From assembly GCF_007830115.1 (NCBI RefSeq), contig NZ_VLKP01000001.1, forward strand, positions 186,001 through 250,000: DNA of 64,000 nucleotides, given 5' to 3'. Made by a program: the position numbers and the translations under genes. Shown here piece by piece: positions 29,862 through 39,067 of the stretch. The stretch is from Aerolutibacter ruishenii (lineage in GTDB: Bacteria; Pseudomonadota; Gammaproteobacteria; Xanthomonadales; Xanthomonadaceae). How positions within the stretch are numbered: position 1 is the first letter of the stretch; each line of letters starts with the position of its first letter. The notes beneath the pieces were generated by a model. That model was given only the letters and a program-made list of their open reading frames with translations, was not told the origin of the DNA and searched no databases.

Positions 29862-32150
29862 TCAGTACGCCCGCTTGGCCGGCAACGGCTTCAGCGCACG
29901 GAAGCGCTGGCCGTACTCGTCGGTAAGGTCACGCGCTTCCTGCGGGTTGCGGATGATGGACGGGGTCAGCAGCACCACCACTTCGCTGCGCGTGGTGTTG
30001 GTGGAACGCGTGCCGAACAAGCCGCCGATCAGCGGGATGCGGCTCAGGCCCGGCACGCCCGACGAGCCCTTGCTCATGCCATCGCTGATCAGACCGGCCA
30101 GCATGACCGTGTCGCCGCTCTGCACGGCGGCTTCGGTCTTGAGTTTGCGGGTGTTGACCGGCGGATTGCAGGTGCCCTCGAAATCCACGCGGTTGCAGCG
30201 CGACGGCAGCGGGCCCGGCGAGCTGACTTCCTGCACCAGGTCCAGGAACACCATCCCGTCCTTGCTCACCCGCGGCCGCACCTTGAGGATCACGCCGGTA
30301 TCCAGGTACTGCACCTGGCCATAGGAGGTGTTGACGCTGGTACCGGGGTTGACGGTGACCGACTCGATGGGGATGCGCGTGCCGACGTTGAGCATGGCCT
30401 CGGCGTTGTTGCGGACCACCACCGAGGGGGTCTGCAACAGCTTCAGGTCCGTGACTTCGTCCAGGGCGGTGATCACGGCTGCGGCGTTCTTGCCCAGGAA
30501 GGTCCAGCCCAGCCCGGTCGAACCCACCACCCCGGAGACATCGCCCCAGATCTGCCGGCCCAGCGCGCTGGCCAGGCCTGCACCGCCGTTCTCGACCGAG
30601 GCATTGACCGCGTTCTCGAAATACCAGTTGACGCCGTAGCTCAGGTCGCCGGTCAGCGAGACCTCCACCACCTGCGCCTCGATGTGCACCTGCATCGGTA
30701 TCACGTCCAGGCGTTCGATGACTTCCAGGATGGAGCGCCACGCCGCCGGGTTGGCGCGGACCAGCAGCGAGTTGGTCTCCTCCACCGCCGACACGCCCAC
30801 GCGGCTGCCCTCCACGTCCAGCGTCACCGCTCCGTTGCCGCCGCCACTGCGCGGGCTCAGCGCCATGCCTTCTCCGAGGCCGCCGCTGTTGGTGCTGCCG
30901 CCTTCGCCGGTCATCTGCGCAACGCTGCCGTTGCCGCCGTCCTTGAGCTCCACCGACTCCAGGCCCGGCATGAGCGACGGCGCGCCATCACTGGCCGAGC
31001 CGCCGCTGCCGCTGCCGCCGAACACCTCGGCCAACCGGTCGGCCAGGTCCTTGGCCTTGATGTACTTCAACTCGTAGGTGAACAACTGCGACTCGCCACC
31101 GGCGCCATCGATACGCTCCAGCCAGCTGCGGATGTCGTCCAGGTACGCGGCCTGCGGGGTGATCACCAGCACCGCGTTGGCACCCTCCAGCGGCAGGAAG
31201 CGGAACATGCCCGCCACCGGGGTCTTGCTCTGCTCGCCGAACACCTTTTCCAGGTCGGACACCACTTTGGTGGCCTTGCCCGACTTCAGCGGAAACACCC
31301 CCACCGACATGCCCGACAGCCAGTCCACGTCGAACACCTCGATCGTGCGCAGGTAGTTCTCCAGTTCGGCGCGGCTGCCGCCCACCGTGATCACGTTGCG
31401 CGCGCCGTCCACGCCCACCACCGCATTGGGTCGCGCGTACGGCTTGAGGATCTTCTCCATCTCGCTGGCGGACACGTAGCGCAACGGCACGGTGCGCACC
31501 TCGAAGCCGCGCGCGGTCGCCGCCGAGCCAGCGCGCGCGGCGACGTTGCCGGCCAACGCCTGGTCGGCAGCCACGACGTTGTAGCGGCCGCCGCTGTAGA
31601 CCAGGCGCGCGTTGTTCCAGCCCAGCACCATCTCCAGCAGGTTCATCGCATCGGCCGGACTGACCGGCTTGGGAGTCGCCAGCGTCACCGTGCCCTGCAC
31701 GCCCGGGGCGATGACGTAGTTCTGTCCCAGCATGTCGCCGAGGATGGCCTTGACCACCGCATGCAGTGACTCGCCCTCGAAGTTGAACGTGGCCTGCCCG
31801 CCGCTGCCGCCGAAACTGGGTGGTGGCGCGGACGCGGCGCGACGGTTGATGACCTCGCCGGTGCCGCGGCGGATCTGCGGCTTGGGCTCGGCATCGCTGG
31901 CCGCGAGCGGCTGGCGCGTGACCGCGCCCCCCACCGCTTGGGTGGACGTGGCGGCGATACCCGCGGTGCGCTGCAACGAGGCCGGATCGGCGTCGCGGCG
32001 CACGTCGGCCTGCGGCACGCTGGCACAGGAGGTGGCGAAGGCCATGCTGCAGCCGAGCCACAAGGCGCGCGTGAGCGGTGATGCCATCGAAGGAATGGCG
32101 GCGGTCGCAGACGGGCCGGTACTCGCGCGCAATGGATGGGAAGAAGTCAT
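29862..32150 (-). CDS. gspD: GspD (XpsD), type II secretion outer-membrane secretin
   Basis: Forms the multimeric outer-membrane channel. From the ATG at 32150 (AAGAG eight bases upstream; a GTG at 32159 is possible) it has 762 residues. A signal peptide ends near ATSC, a slightly off-consensus lipobox. N0-N3 repeats follow (about 115-430), interrupted by a glycine/serine-rich insert (about 400-465). The C-terminal secretin domain includes VPGLSRIPLIGGLFG and VVLLTPSIIRNP. It is the last gene of the secretion set, as in the Xanthomonas xps order. Confidence 0.96.
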   Translation of the reverse strand: MTSSHPLRASTGPSATAAIPSMASPLTRALWLGCSMAFATSCASVPQADVRRDADPASLQRTAGIAATSTQAVGGAVTRQPLAASDAEPKPQIRRGTGEVINRRAASAPPPSFGGSGGQATFNFEGESLHAVVKAILGDMLGQNYVIAPGVQGTVTLATPKPVSPADAMNLLEMVLGWNNARLVYSGGRYNVVAADQALAGNVAARAGSAATARGFEVRTVPLRYVSASEMEKILKPYARPNAVVGVDGARNVITVGGSRAELENYLRTIEVFDVDWLSGMSVGVFPLKSGKATKVVSDLEKVFGEQSKTPVAGMFRFLPLEGANAVLVITPQAAYLDDIRSWLERIDGAGGESQLFTYELKYIKAKDLADRLAEVFGGSGSGGSASDGAPSLMPGLESVELKDGGNGSVAQMTGEGGSTNSGGLGEGMALSPRSGGGNGAVTLDVEGSRVGVSAVEETNSLLVRANPAAWRSILEVIERLDVIPMQVHIEAQVVEVSLTGDLSYGVNWYFENAVNASVENGGAGLASALGRQIWGDVSGVVGSTGLGWTFLGKNAAAVITALDEVTDLKLLQTPSVVVRNNAEAMLNVGTRIPIESVTVNPGTSVNTSYGQVQYLDTGVILKVRPRVSKDGMVFLDLVQEVSSPGPLPSRCNRVDFEGTCNPPVNTRKLKTEAAVQSGDTVMLAGLISDGMSKGSSGVPGLSRIPLIGGLFGTRSTNTTRSEVVVLLTPSIIRNPQEARDLTDEYGQRFRALKPLPAKRAY

Positions 32151-32168
32151 GACATGCACTCTTGAAGG

Positions 32169-32963
32169 TTACTTGGCCGGCGGCTGCTGGTTGGCTTCGC
32201 GACGCAACTGTTCACGACGGGCCTGGATGCGTTTGCGGATGGCCTCCATCTGGGCCTCCGGGGTAACGGGTGCGGTGGTGGTGCCTGGCGCGGACGTCGC
32301 GGGTCGCGCGCCCGGGGACGGCGTGGCGGGGCTCGAATCGACCACTGCGGGCCCTTGCGGTCCCGGTCGCTCGTTCGAGTCGGCCCCTGACGGGGATGGC
32401 GTGGCGGACGGTGCCTGCGGCGTGATGGCGGCTGCGCCACCGGCGGTGGGCTTTGGCCCGCCCGTGCCATCGAACACGCGCAGTTCCAGCGTCTTCTGGC
32501 CCTCGGGCCCTTCGAACACTGCGCTGCGCGGATTGAGCGAAACCAGTCGCCATGCCGGCTGGGGCTCCGGCGCGTCGCCCAGCTTGACACGCAGGGACTG
32601 GCTGCCGTCGGGCGGCTGCAGGATCGCCAGTTGCAGGCGCGGGGTGATCAGCACGCTGGTCAGCACGTAGTCGAAGGCACTGGCGGCATTCGGGTCGCCC
32701 TGCCCCTGCAGGTAGAACGGCTTGGGCCGGCGGTCGGTCGCGAACAGCGGGCGTTGCGCGATCTCGTCATACCGGGTGAGCGCGCCAATGCGTCCGGGCA
32801 CGGGGTTGCGCAGCGGCGGCAGCGGCTTGGCGATGGCAGCCGCGTCCGCCAATGCCGGCAGGCGCCGCCCCATCCCCGCCAGGGCCAGGGTCACCGCCAG
32901 CAGGCCCCAGCCTGCGGCGCCGGCCAGCAACCAGGTCAACGGACGGGCGGTTTCAACGCGCAC
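32169..32963 (-). CDS. gspN: GspN (XpsN), GspC-like inner-membrane link to the secretin
   Basis: Bitopic protein that in Xanthomonas connects the inner-membrane platform to the XpsD secretin, taking the role of GspC. I use a GTG at 32963, which overlaps gspM by eleven bases, giving 264 residues. It has one membrane helix (about 10-29) and a periplasmic domain with YDEIAQRPLFATDRRP, the homology-region signature of GspC-type proteins. A proline/threonine-rich stretch (about 160-235) and a charged C-terminal helix follow. No other gspC candidate exists in the cluster. Confidence 0.88.
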   Translation of the reverse strand: MRVETARPLTWLLAGAAGWGLLAVTLALAGMGRRLPALADAAAIAKPLPPLRNPVPGRIGALTRYDEIAQRPLFATDRRPKPFYLQGQGDPNAASAFDYVLTSVLITPRLQLAILQPPDGSQSLRVKLGDAPEPQPAWRLVSLNPRSAVFEGPEGQKTLELRVFDGTGGPKPTAGGAAAITPQAPSATPSPSGADSNERPGPQGPAVVDSSPATPSPGARPATSAPGTTTAPVTPEAQMEAIRKRIQARREQLRREANQQPPAK

Positions 32964-33570
32964 GGGCGGCCTCCGCGGAAGGCGACAGGTAGCCGTACAG
33001 GTCGAACGCCACGTCCAGGCCGCCATCGCCCGGATTGCGTGCGCCGGGAGCGAAATACATGCGCTGGGCCAGGATGTTGAGGTTGTCCACGAACAGCCGC
33101 GGCGCGCCGCTCTCCAGCGAATGCAGGACCTGCGCCAACTCCGGGTTGCCGCAACGCAGGCGCACCTGCACCACCACGCGGTCGAAACGCTCGCGCTTGG
33201 GCTGCCCGGCCAGTGGCGAGCGGTTGGTGATCGCGCAGCTGCGGTTGCCCGGGCTGGCCTCCGCCACCACGCGCTCCAGTCGCTGGATCAAACCGGCGGT
33301 CGCCAACTCGGCGTTGCCTTCCGGCAGGAAACCCGGGGTGGCCGCCTGGCGACGGGTGACTTCCGCCAGGCGCCGCGCCACTTCGGGCGCCTGCCCGAGT
33401 TCGGCCTGGATGCGCTGCTCCCGTTCGCGCAGGGCGATGATCCGCTCGTTGAGCTGCAGCATCGGCGCCGTCCACCATGGGTGTACCAGCAGGGCATAAG
33501 CCACCAGCAGTACCGCCAGCAGCAGGCCAAGAGCCAGCCAGCGGTCGCGTTCAGCGGTTGGTACCGGCAT
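32953..33570 (-). CDS. gspM: GspM (XpsM), type II secretion inner-membrane platform protein
   Basis: Bitopic assembly-platform component that pairs with GspL. From the ATG at 33570 the protein is 205 residues. There is a short cytoplasmic N-terminus, a membrane helix (about 11-32), a coiled-coil segment rich in E, R and Q (about 40-75), and a periplasmic ferredoxin-like domain. It overlaps gspL by twenty bases. Assignment rests partly on position, since GspM sequences diverge strongly. Confidence 0.88.
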   Translation of the reverse strand: MPVPTAERDRWLALGLLLAVLLVAYALLVHPWWTAPMLQLNERIIALREREQRIQAELGQAPEVARRLAEVTRRQAATPGFLPEGNAELATAGLIQRLERVVAEASPGNRSCAITNRSPLAGQPKRERFDRVVVQVRLRCGNPELAQVLHSLESGAPRLFVDNLNILAQRMYFAPGARNPGDGGLDVAFDLYGYLSPSAEAARAR

Positions 33571-34720
33571 TGCCACGCGGGGCCTCCTTGGTGGCTGGCG
33601 CGACCGGTCCGATTTCCGCGCTGAGGGTGAATCGGTCACGCCCGGACGAGGGGTCCGGCTGCAGGGCACCGGTCAGCGCCGGCGAGCGCCACAACGGCGA
33701 GCCCTGCAGACGCCCGATCAGCGCGGGGGCTTCGTTGCTGAGACCGATCAGGGTCAGGCGCTCTCCTTCGATCGCCAGCTTTTCAAGGTACGTGCCATCG
33801 GGCAGCCGGCGCGCCAGCTCATCGATCACCTCGACCGCCGCGGGGCGTTCGCGGCGCGCGTTGTCGAGGAAGGCCTGGCCTTCGATCAGCGACACCAGCT
33901 GCTGGCGCTGTGCGGCGGCCCGGCGGGCCGGCGCCGCATCGCGCTCCAGCCGCCGTTCCAATGCTTCGGCCGCCTGCGTGCGGTTGCCCAGCACCAGCCA
34001 CAGTGACAATCCCAGGCCGACGATGGCGACGGCCAGCAGCGCCCAGTTCCATGCCTGCCAGGGATCGGGGCGGCGGTGGCGCCGTTCCGGCGGAAGCAGG
34101 TTCACGCCCAGCGGCGCCCCGTCGGCACCGGCCACGTCCACGCCAGCCAGCGTGCCGGCAATCGGGCCCAACCGCGTCAACTGGGCCTCCATGGCCTGGC
34201 GGGGCACGGCCACCAGTTCGGCATCCAGCTGGGTCGCCCGGCGACCCACGACCCGCACATCGAACACCACGGCGTCGGCGCTGAACGGGGTCTGGCGGTC
34301 GATCTCGAAGCCAACCACATCGCGCAGGCGTTCGGCTGCGGCGGCGGGAAGAGTGAGTTCGCGGCGCAGCGCCACGGCCGTGGGCAGCAACAGGGCGCGC
34401 GGCAGTTCGGCGGCATGCGAGGAGAGCACCTGGGCCAATGGGTCACCCGCCGCTGCGGCGGACCGCGGGCCGGTGCCCTGGTCGTCGGAGATCGCGGGCA
34501 ACCGAGCCAGGTCGCGCAGGTCGGTGCCCTGCTGCAGGCGCAGCAGCACATCGTCGTCACCAGGCTGCATCAGCAACCGTCCCGCGCCCAACCCAAGCAC
34601 GCGCCGCCAGCCGGGCGGCAGCCACGCAACCAGCGCCTCCTTCCACCAAGCCAGGAAGCCACCGGCCCCCGCAGGCACCAGCGTTCCGGCATGTCCCAGT
34701 CGGTCACGCAACCGATTCAT
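33551..34720 (-). CDS. gspL: GspL (XpsL), type II secretion platform protein
   Basis: Anchors the GspE ATPase to the membrane. From the ATG at 34720 the protein has 389 residues. An N-terminal actin-like cytoplasmic domain includes VVGFEIDRQTPFSADAVVFD, the GspL/PilM-type GspE-binding region. One membrane helix lies near 235-253, then a coiled coil and a PilN-like periplasmic domain. It overlaps gspK by four bases and gspM by twenty. Confidence 0.92.
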   Translation of the reverse strand: MNRLRDRLGHAGTLVPAGAGGFLAWWKEALVAWLPPGWRRVLGLGAGRLLMQPGDDDVLLRLQQGTDLRDLARLPAISDDQGTGPRSAAAAGDPLAQVLSSHAAELPRALLLPTAVALRRELTLPAAAAERLRDVVGFEIDRQTPFSADAVVFDVRVVGRRATQLDAELVAVPRQAMEAQLTRLGPIAGTLAGVDVAGADGAPLGVNLLPPERRHRRPDPWQAWNWALLAVAIVGLGLSLWLVLGNRTQAAEALERRLERDAAPARRAAAQRQQLVSLIEGQAFLDNARRERPAAVEVIDELARRLPDGTYLEKLAIEGERLTLIGLSNEAPALIGRLQGSPLWRSPALTGALQPDPSSGRDRFTLSAEIGPVAPATKEAPRGNAGTNR

Positions 34721-35607
34721 CGCGATGAAGCTCCTTCCTCCCAACGCAACGCGGTGTAGGCCATGCCTGGCACCGCATTGGCTCCTACGCGAACAACGGC
34801 CCGCAACACCGACTCGCGGCCATCGACCAGCCGCGCGCGGCTCTCAATACTATACGTGCCACTCCCGGCGGCCACGACAGCCCCGCCCTCCGTGGCGGCA
34901 TCCGTGCGTGCAGCCGATGCGCCACGGGCGGCGATCACGGCGCTGCCGTCCTGCCCCATCGCGTCCAGCACCAATGCCGGGGCGAATGCGGGATCCGGGG
35001 CGGCGCGGCCACTGTGCACGGTGAGGTAGGGCTCGATCTTGGCGTACAGCGCCGGGGTCATGCCCAGCACCTGCTCCAGTTCGGCGACGCTTTCCAGTTC
35101 GGCGTCCTTGGCGCCGTAAGGCAGGCCCGCGGCGGCGTATTCCGGGTCCTCTGCGCCCCCACCAGGCTGGGTCAGCTGGTCGGGATCGCGCCAGTCGAGC
35201 ACCGCCGCCGCCAGCTGCATCGACCGATCCGCAGGTTCACCCGCGGCGCTGAACAGGCCGGCCAACAGGTTGAGGTCGGACTGGTTGAGGTCGATCTTGC
35301 TGTTCTCGTCCACCAGCTTCACCGTGAGCGTTGCGCCGCCATAGGCCCACTCGAAGGGTCGGCCATCCGGCGTCCAGCGCCGACGGGGATCAGTGTCGTC
35401 GACGCGGGTGAGCGCGTATTCCAGCCCCGCGCGCGCGATGGCGTTGGCGGCCACGCCGCGCACCAGCGCCTGGCCCTGCATCGACTCCACGCGGGCCGAC
35501 AGCGCGAAGCCGCCGATCAGGCCGGCCAGCAGCAGCAGCAACCACAGCACCAGCAGCAACGCGGCGCCGCGCGCCGGGCCCGCGTGACGCGGAGGACAGG
35601 CCTTCAT
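34717..35607 (-). CDS. gspK: GspK (XpsK), minor pseudopilin
   Basis: Tip pseudopilin that initiates the pseudopilus with GspI and GspJ. The ATG at 35607 overlaps gspJ by four bases and gives 296 residues. A short basic leader ends ARG, followed by AALLLVLWLLLLLAGLI, the hydrophobic helix, without the usual glutamate at position 5 (also normal for GspK). The large globular domain contains KIDLNQSDLNLLAGLF and DWRDPDQLTQPGG. Confidence 0.93.
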   Translation of the reverse strand: MKACPPRHAGPARGAALLLVLWLLLLLAGLIGGFALSARVESMQGQALVRGVAANAIARAGLEYALTRVDDTDPRRRWTPDGRPFEWAYGGATLTVKLVDENSKIDLNQSDLNLLAGLFSAAGEPADRSMQLAAAVLDWRDPDQLTQPGGGAEDPEYAAAGLPYGAKDAELESVAELEQVLGMTPALYAKIEPYLTVHSGRAAPDPAFAPALVLDAMGQDGSAVIAARGASAARTDAATEGGAVVAAGSGTYSIESRARLVDGRESVLRAVVRVGANAVPGMAYTALRWEEGASSR

Positions 35608-36329
35608 CGGGTCACCATCTCGGACTCGCCGACGGCCGGCGACGCGACGTTGCTGGCCATGGGCAGCGCGACCACCAGCGGCGCCCATTTGCGGCCATCG
35701 GCATCGGTCAGCGACACCTCCACCAGCAGGGGCAACTGGGCTACGGACGTCCAACGCTCCTGCCATTCCCCGAGGCCACCTTCCGCGCCCAGGCCACGGT
35801 AGCGGAAGGTGGCCTCGCGCAGGCCTTCGACCAGCACCTCGGGCGGGCGCGGCGGATCCTCCGCGATCGCCTGCCCGGCCAGCACCAGTTGCAGGTCCAG
35901 GGTCAGCGCGGTCTGGCCTTCGGCGTCGGCCACGGCCAGTTCGTGCAGGTAAGGCCCGCCACGTCCAAGATAATCGGGCAGGTCGGCGACGAAGCGCAGC
36001 CGGTCGGGCTCTCCGCTGAAACGGGCCGATTCGCCGGTTTCCTCGTCCATGCCGAACGCCACGGGGCGCGCCGCCGCCAGCCGCTTGCGCAGGAAGCCGG
36101 CCACCGCGCGTTCGCGTTCGCTGCGTTGCGCCAGGGCCTCGCCCCGCCCCGCGGTGCGGGTCGCGGCGCTGAGCGTGGCGAAGGCCAGCGCCAGGGCCGT
36201 GGCCAGCAGCGCGGTGGCCAGCAGCACCTCGATCAGGGTGAAGCCGGCCGTTCTGGCGGCACCGCCGCCACACCGGCTGAACGTCCGGGCGCCATGCGTG
36301 ATGGCGGGGTCGAAGCCATGCATTTTCAT
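35604..36329 (-). CDS. gspJ: GspJ (XpsJ), minor pseudopilin
   Basis: Tip-complex pseudopilin. The ATG at 36329 overlaps gspI by four bases and gives 241 residues. The leader is unusually long (about 29 residues) before the prepilin cleavage motif AGFTLIEVLLATALLA, with phenylalanine at +1 and glutamate at +5. A downstream ATG at 36323 shortens it by two. The C-terminal domain carries a calcium-site-like acidic loop. Confidence 0.93.
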   Translation of the reverse strand: MKMHGFDPAITHGARTFSRCGGGAARTAGFTLIEVLLATALLATALALAFATLSAATRTAGRGEALAQRSERERAVAGFLRKRLAAARPVAFGMDEETGESARFSGEPDRLRFVADLPDYLGRGGPYLHELAVADAEGQTALTLDLQLVLAGQAIAEDPPRPPEVLVEGLREATFRYRGLGAEGGLGEWQERWTSVAQLPLLVEVSLTDADGRKWAPLVVALPMASNVASPAVGESEMVTR

Positions 36330-36817
36330 GGCACACCCTCGCCGGTATCGGCGACCAGGCGCAGGCTGCGCACGACCAGCCGCTGGCCCGATCGCCCGTC
36401 GCCCCATTCCACTTCCAGCAGCACTTCCAGCAACCGCGGAGCCTGCTGGGGAACGGGCACCGGCGTCGCGTCCCGCGATGTGTCGCGCCAAGACTGCACG
36501 TCGAGCCGCCAGCGGTAGGCACCGTCCTCGAACTCACCCTCGCGCTGCTGCGGCCGCAACGGGGCTTCCATGTCCACTTCATCCAGCAGCGATCGGGCGT
36601 GCAACGCGGCCCGCCCGCCGTCGGCGGCGATGCGCACCTGGCGTGTGGCGCCGGACAGCGTGCCCAGCAGCAAGGTCAGGCCGAGCGCCAGCAGGGCGAA
36701 GGCAACGATGACCTCGATGAGGGTGTAACCGCGCTGCGGCATGCCGTAGCGGCGAGGCAGTGCGTGCGGGCGGCCGGCTGGCATGAGGAGGTGGCGGTGG
36801 TACTGGTCACGGCTCAC
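36326..36817 (-). CDS. gspI: GspI (XpsI), minor pseudopilin
   Basis: Tip-complex pseudopilin with the cleavage motif RGYTLIEVIVAFALLAL. The start is uncertain. A GTG at 36817 overlaps the gspH stop (GTGA), as elsewhere in the operon, and gives 163 residues with a long leader. ATGs at 36784 and 36742 give 19- and 5-residue leaders and are also reasonable. I list the GTG because of the coupling pattern. No ribosome site decides the matter. Confidence 0.9.
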   Translation of the reverse strand: MSRDQYHRHLLMPAGRPHALPRRYGMPQRGYTLIEVIVAFALLALGLTLLLGTLSGATRQVRIAADGGRAALHARSLLDEVDMEAPLRPQQREGEFEDGAYRWRLDVQSWRDTSRDATPVPVPQQAPRLLEVLLEVEWGDGRSGQRLVVRSLRLVADTGEGVP

Positions 36818-37269
36818 GGCGCCGCCTCCACGCGCTTCAGGCGCACCTCGCCGGTCATCCACGCCACGTCGATGCGCCACGCGGCGCGCTCGTCACTGAG
36901 CTCGATGCGCCCGCCAGTGGCCGCGCCATCGTTGAAGAACTGGATGGCACCCTCGCCTTGGGTGGGCTGGACTTCACGGGCGCCGATGAAACGCACGCCC
37001 AAAGCGGCCGGAATCTCGCCGCTACGGTTGTTGGGCGCCTGCCAGCGGTGACCCTGCGGGTCGATCACGAAGCGCTGCGGTTGCCCGGTGGACAACGCCA
37101 GGGTGCGGGTATAGCGCAACTGCGCGGCGATCTGCTTGGCACTGGAGCGCAACTGCATGCCGCGCCAGCCGCCGCCCAACGTGGCCGCGGCCAGCACGGA
37201 AATGCCGGCAATCAGCGCGATCACCAGCAGCATCTCCAGCAATGACACGCCTGTCTGCGCGCGCTTCAT
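36814..37269 (-). CDS. gspH: GspH (XpsH), minor pseudopilin
   Basis: Pseudopilin of 151 residues with a seven-residue basic leader (MKRAQTG) followed by VSLLEMLLVIALIAG, glutamate at +5. The C-terminal GspH domain includes GQPQRFVIDPQGHRW. It stands between gspG (about 63 bases upstream) and gspI (four-base overlap). Confidence 0.94.
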   Translation of the reverse strand: MKRAQTGVSLLEMLLVIALIAGISVLAAATLGGGWRGMQLRSSAKQIAAQLRYTRTLALSTGQPQRFVIDPQGHRWQAPNNRSGEIPAALGVRFIGAREVQPTQGEGAIQFFNDGAATGGRIELSDERAAWRIDVAWMTGEVRLKRVEAAP

Positions 37270-37332
37270 CCGCTCGGTCCCGCTCCTGCGTTGGCTCCTG
37301 CCGCGCGGTCCACGCGTGGGCGTGGTGCCCCG

Positions 37333-37776
37333 TCACTCGTACTTGATGTCGGTGTCGTAGCTGCTGCCGCCTGGCTTGCCGTCCTTGCCCAGGATCACCA
37401 GGTCGAAGTCACGGCCTTCACCAGGCGTGCGGTAGTCGATGGCATGGCCCCACGGATCCTTGAGCTCGGCGGGCTTGGCGTACGGGCCCAGCCAGCCGCT
37501 GGCATCCCCCGGCTGGGTGACCAGTTCCTCCAGTGCATTCGGCAGCCGGCCGGTGTCCATCTGGAACGACTCGACCTTCTGCGCCAGCGTCGCCACCTGC
37601 GACTTGGCCAGGTTGGCCTTGGCGCGGTCAGCACCGCCCAGCACGCGGCTGCCGACGAAGGTCAGCACGGCGCCGATCAGCACAATCACGATGATGATCT
37701 CGATCAGGCTCATGCCGCGTTGCGTGCCGGCGGCCGGCGATCGGGTCAGGGTGTGGTTGATTCGCATTGCATCCAT
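37333..37776 (-). CDS. gspG: GspG (XpsG), major pseudopilin
   Basis: Main subunit of the periplasmic pseudopilus. From the ATG at 37776 (another at 37767) the protein has 147 residues. The leader ends QRG before MSLIEIIIVIVLIGAVLTFV, glutamate at +5. The globular domain shows the family block KVESFQMDTGRLPNALEEL, LKDPWGHAIDYR and a C-terminal SSYDTDIKYE calcium-binding region. The frame is open to 37827 without support. Confidence 0.96.
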   Translation of the reverse strand: MDAMRINHTLTRSPAAGTQRGMSLIEIIIVIVLIGAVLTFVGSRVLGGADRAKANLAKSQVATLAQKVESFQMDTGRLPNALEELVTQPGDASGWLGPYAKPAELKDPWGHAIDYRTPGEGRDFDLVILGKDGKPGGSSYDTDIKYE

Positions 37777-37845
37777 CCGTAACGGGGTGATTCCAGTGTC
37801 AACGAGCATCGCATGCCTGCTCCCCACCGGCGAGTCGGCGTTGAT

Positions 37846-39063
37846 TCAGCCGATCGCATTGGTGAGGTCGTACAGCGGGGTGAGCACGGCCAGCACGACC
37901 AGCGCCACCACGCCGGCCAGCACGACCGTCACCACCGGCACCAGCGCCGCCAGCATGCGGTCCAATGCCAGTGCGGTTTCCTGTTCGAAGGTCTCGGCGG
38001 TCTTGACCAGCATCGTGTCCAGCGCGCCGGATTCCTCGCCCACCTGCACCATCTGCAGGGCCAGCCGCGGGAAGCGTTTGCCCTTGCCCAGCGCGGTGGA
38101 CAGGGCGATGCCGTTCTTCACCTCTTCGGCGGCGGCTCCGACGTCGGCGGCCAACACGCGGTTGCCCAAGACGTTGCGGCCAATGCCCAGCGCCGCCATC
38201 AGCGGCACGCCGTTGCGCAGCAGGGTGCCCAGGGTGCGCGCCAGCCGCGCGGTCTCGACCTTGGCCACCAGCGCGCCGGCGAACCGGCGGCGCAGCAGCC
38301 AGGCATCCAGCGCCTCGCGGAAGGCCGGATCGCGTCGCTTGCGATCAAACCACCACAACGCCAGCGCCGGCACGGCGACCAGCACGATCCACCAGTCGCG
38401 CACGAACAGCCCGATACCGAGCACGATCTTGGTGAACAGCGGCAACTCGGCATCCAGGCTTTCGTACATCTGCGCGAACTGCGGCACCACGTAACCCAGC
38501 AGGAACAGCAGGCTCAGGCCCACCATCACCAGCAGGATGGCCGGATAGATCAACGCATTGACCACCCGCCCCTGCAGCGCGCGGCTGCGCTCCAGGTAGT
38601 CGGCCAGCCGCGCCAGCGTCTCGTGCAGGCTGCCGCCGGCCTCGCCGGCACGGACCATGTTCACGTAGAGTCGCGAAAAGGTGCCGTGCTGGCGCTCCAG
38701 CGCGGTGGACAAAGAGGTGCCACCGCGCACCGCGTCGCGCACGTCGGCAATGGTGCGCCTGGCCGCCTCGTCCTCGGGCAACTCCAGCAGGATCGACAGC
38801 GCGCGGTCCAGCGGCTGGCCGGCACCTAGCAGCGTGGCCAACTGCTGGGTGAACTGCACCAGCCGCGCACCCGCGAACGCCCTGGGCTTGAACAACCCGG
38901 CCCAGAACGGCGCGCCACCGCCTTCGCTGGCCAGTCGCGCCTCCACCGGCAGATGGCCCTGCTCCTGCAGGCGCAGCACCACCTCGGCGTCGCTCGCGGC
39001 TTCCATCTGCCCGTCGAGCATCTCGCCGCGCGCGTTCAACGCCTTGTAGCGGAACAGCGGCAT
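37846..39063 (-). CDS. gspF: GspF (XpsF), type II secretion inner-membrane platform protein
   Basis: Polytopic platform protein contacting GspE and GspL. From the ATG at 39063, four bases after the gspE stop, the protein has 405 residues, normal for the family. It has two homologous cytoplasmic helical bundles (about 70-165 and 275-370), each with a FTQQLATLL/ARTLGTLL-type motif, and three membrane helices near 170-190, 220-240 and 378-400. Confidence 0.97.
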   Translation of the reverse strand: MPLFRYKALNARGEMLDGQMEAASDAEVVLRLQEQGHLPVEARLASEGGGAPFWAGLFKPRAFAGARLVQFTQQLATLLGAGQPLDRALSILLELPEDEAARRTIADVRDAVRGGTSLSTALERQHGTFSRLYVNMVRAGEAGGSLHETLARLADYLERSRALQGRVVNALIYPAILLVMVGLSLLFLLGYVVPQFAQMYESLDAELPLFTKIVLGIGLFVRDWWIVLVAVPALALWWFDRKRRDPAFREALDAWLLRRRFAGALVAKVETARLARTLGTLLRNGVPLMAALGIGRNVLGNRVLAADVGAAAEEVKNGIALSTALGKGKRFPRLALQMVQVGEESGALDTMLVKTAETFEQETALALDRMLAALVPVVTVVLAGVVALVVLAVLTPLYDLTNAIG

Positions 39064-39067
39064 GGGC

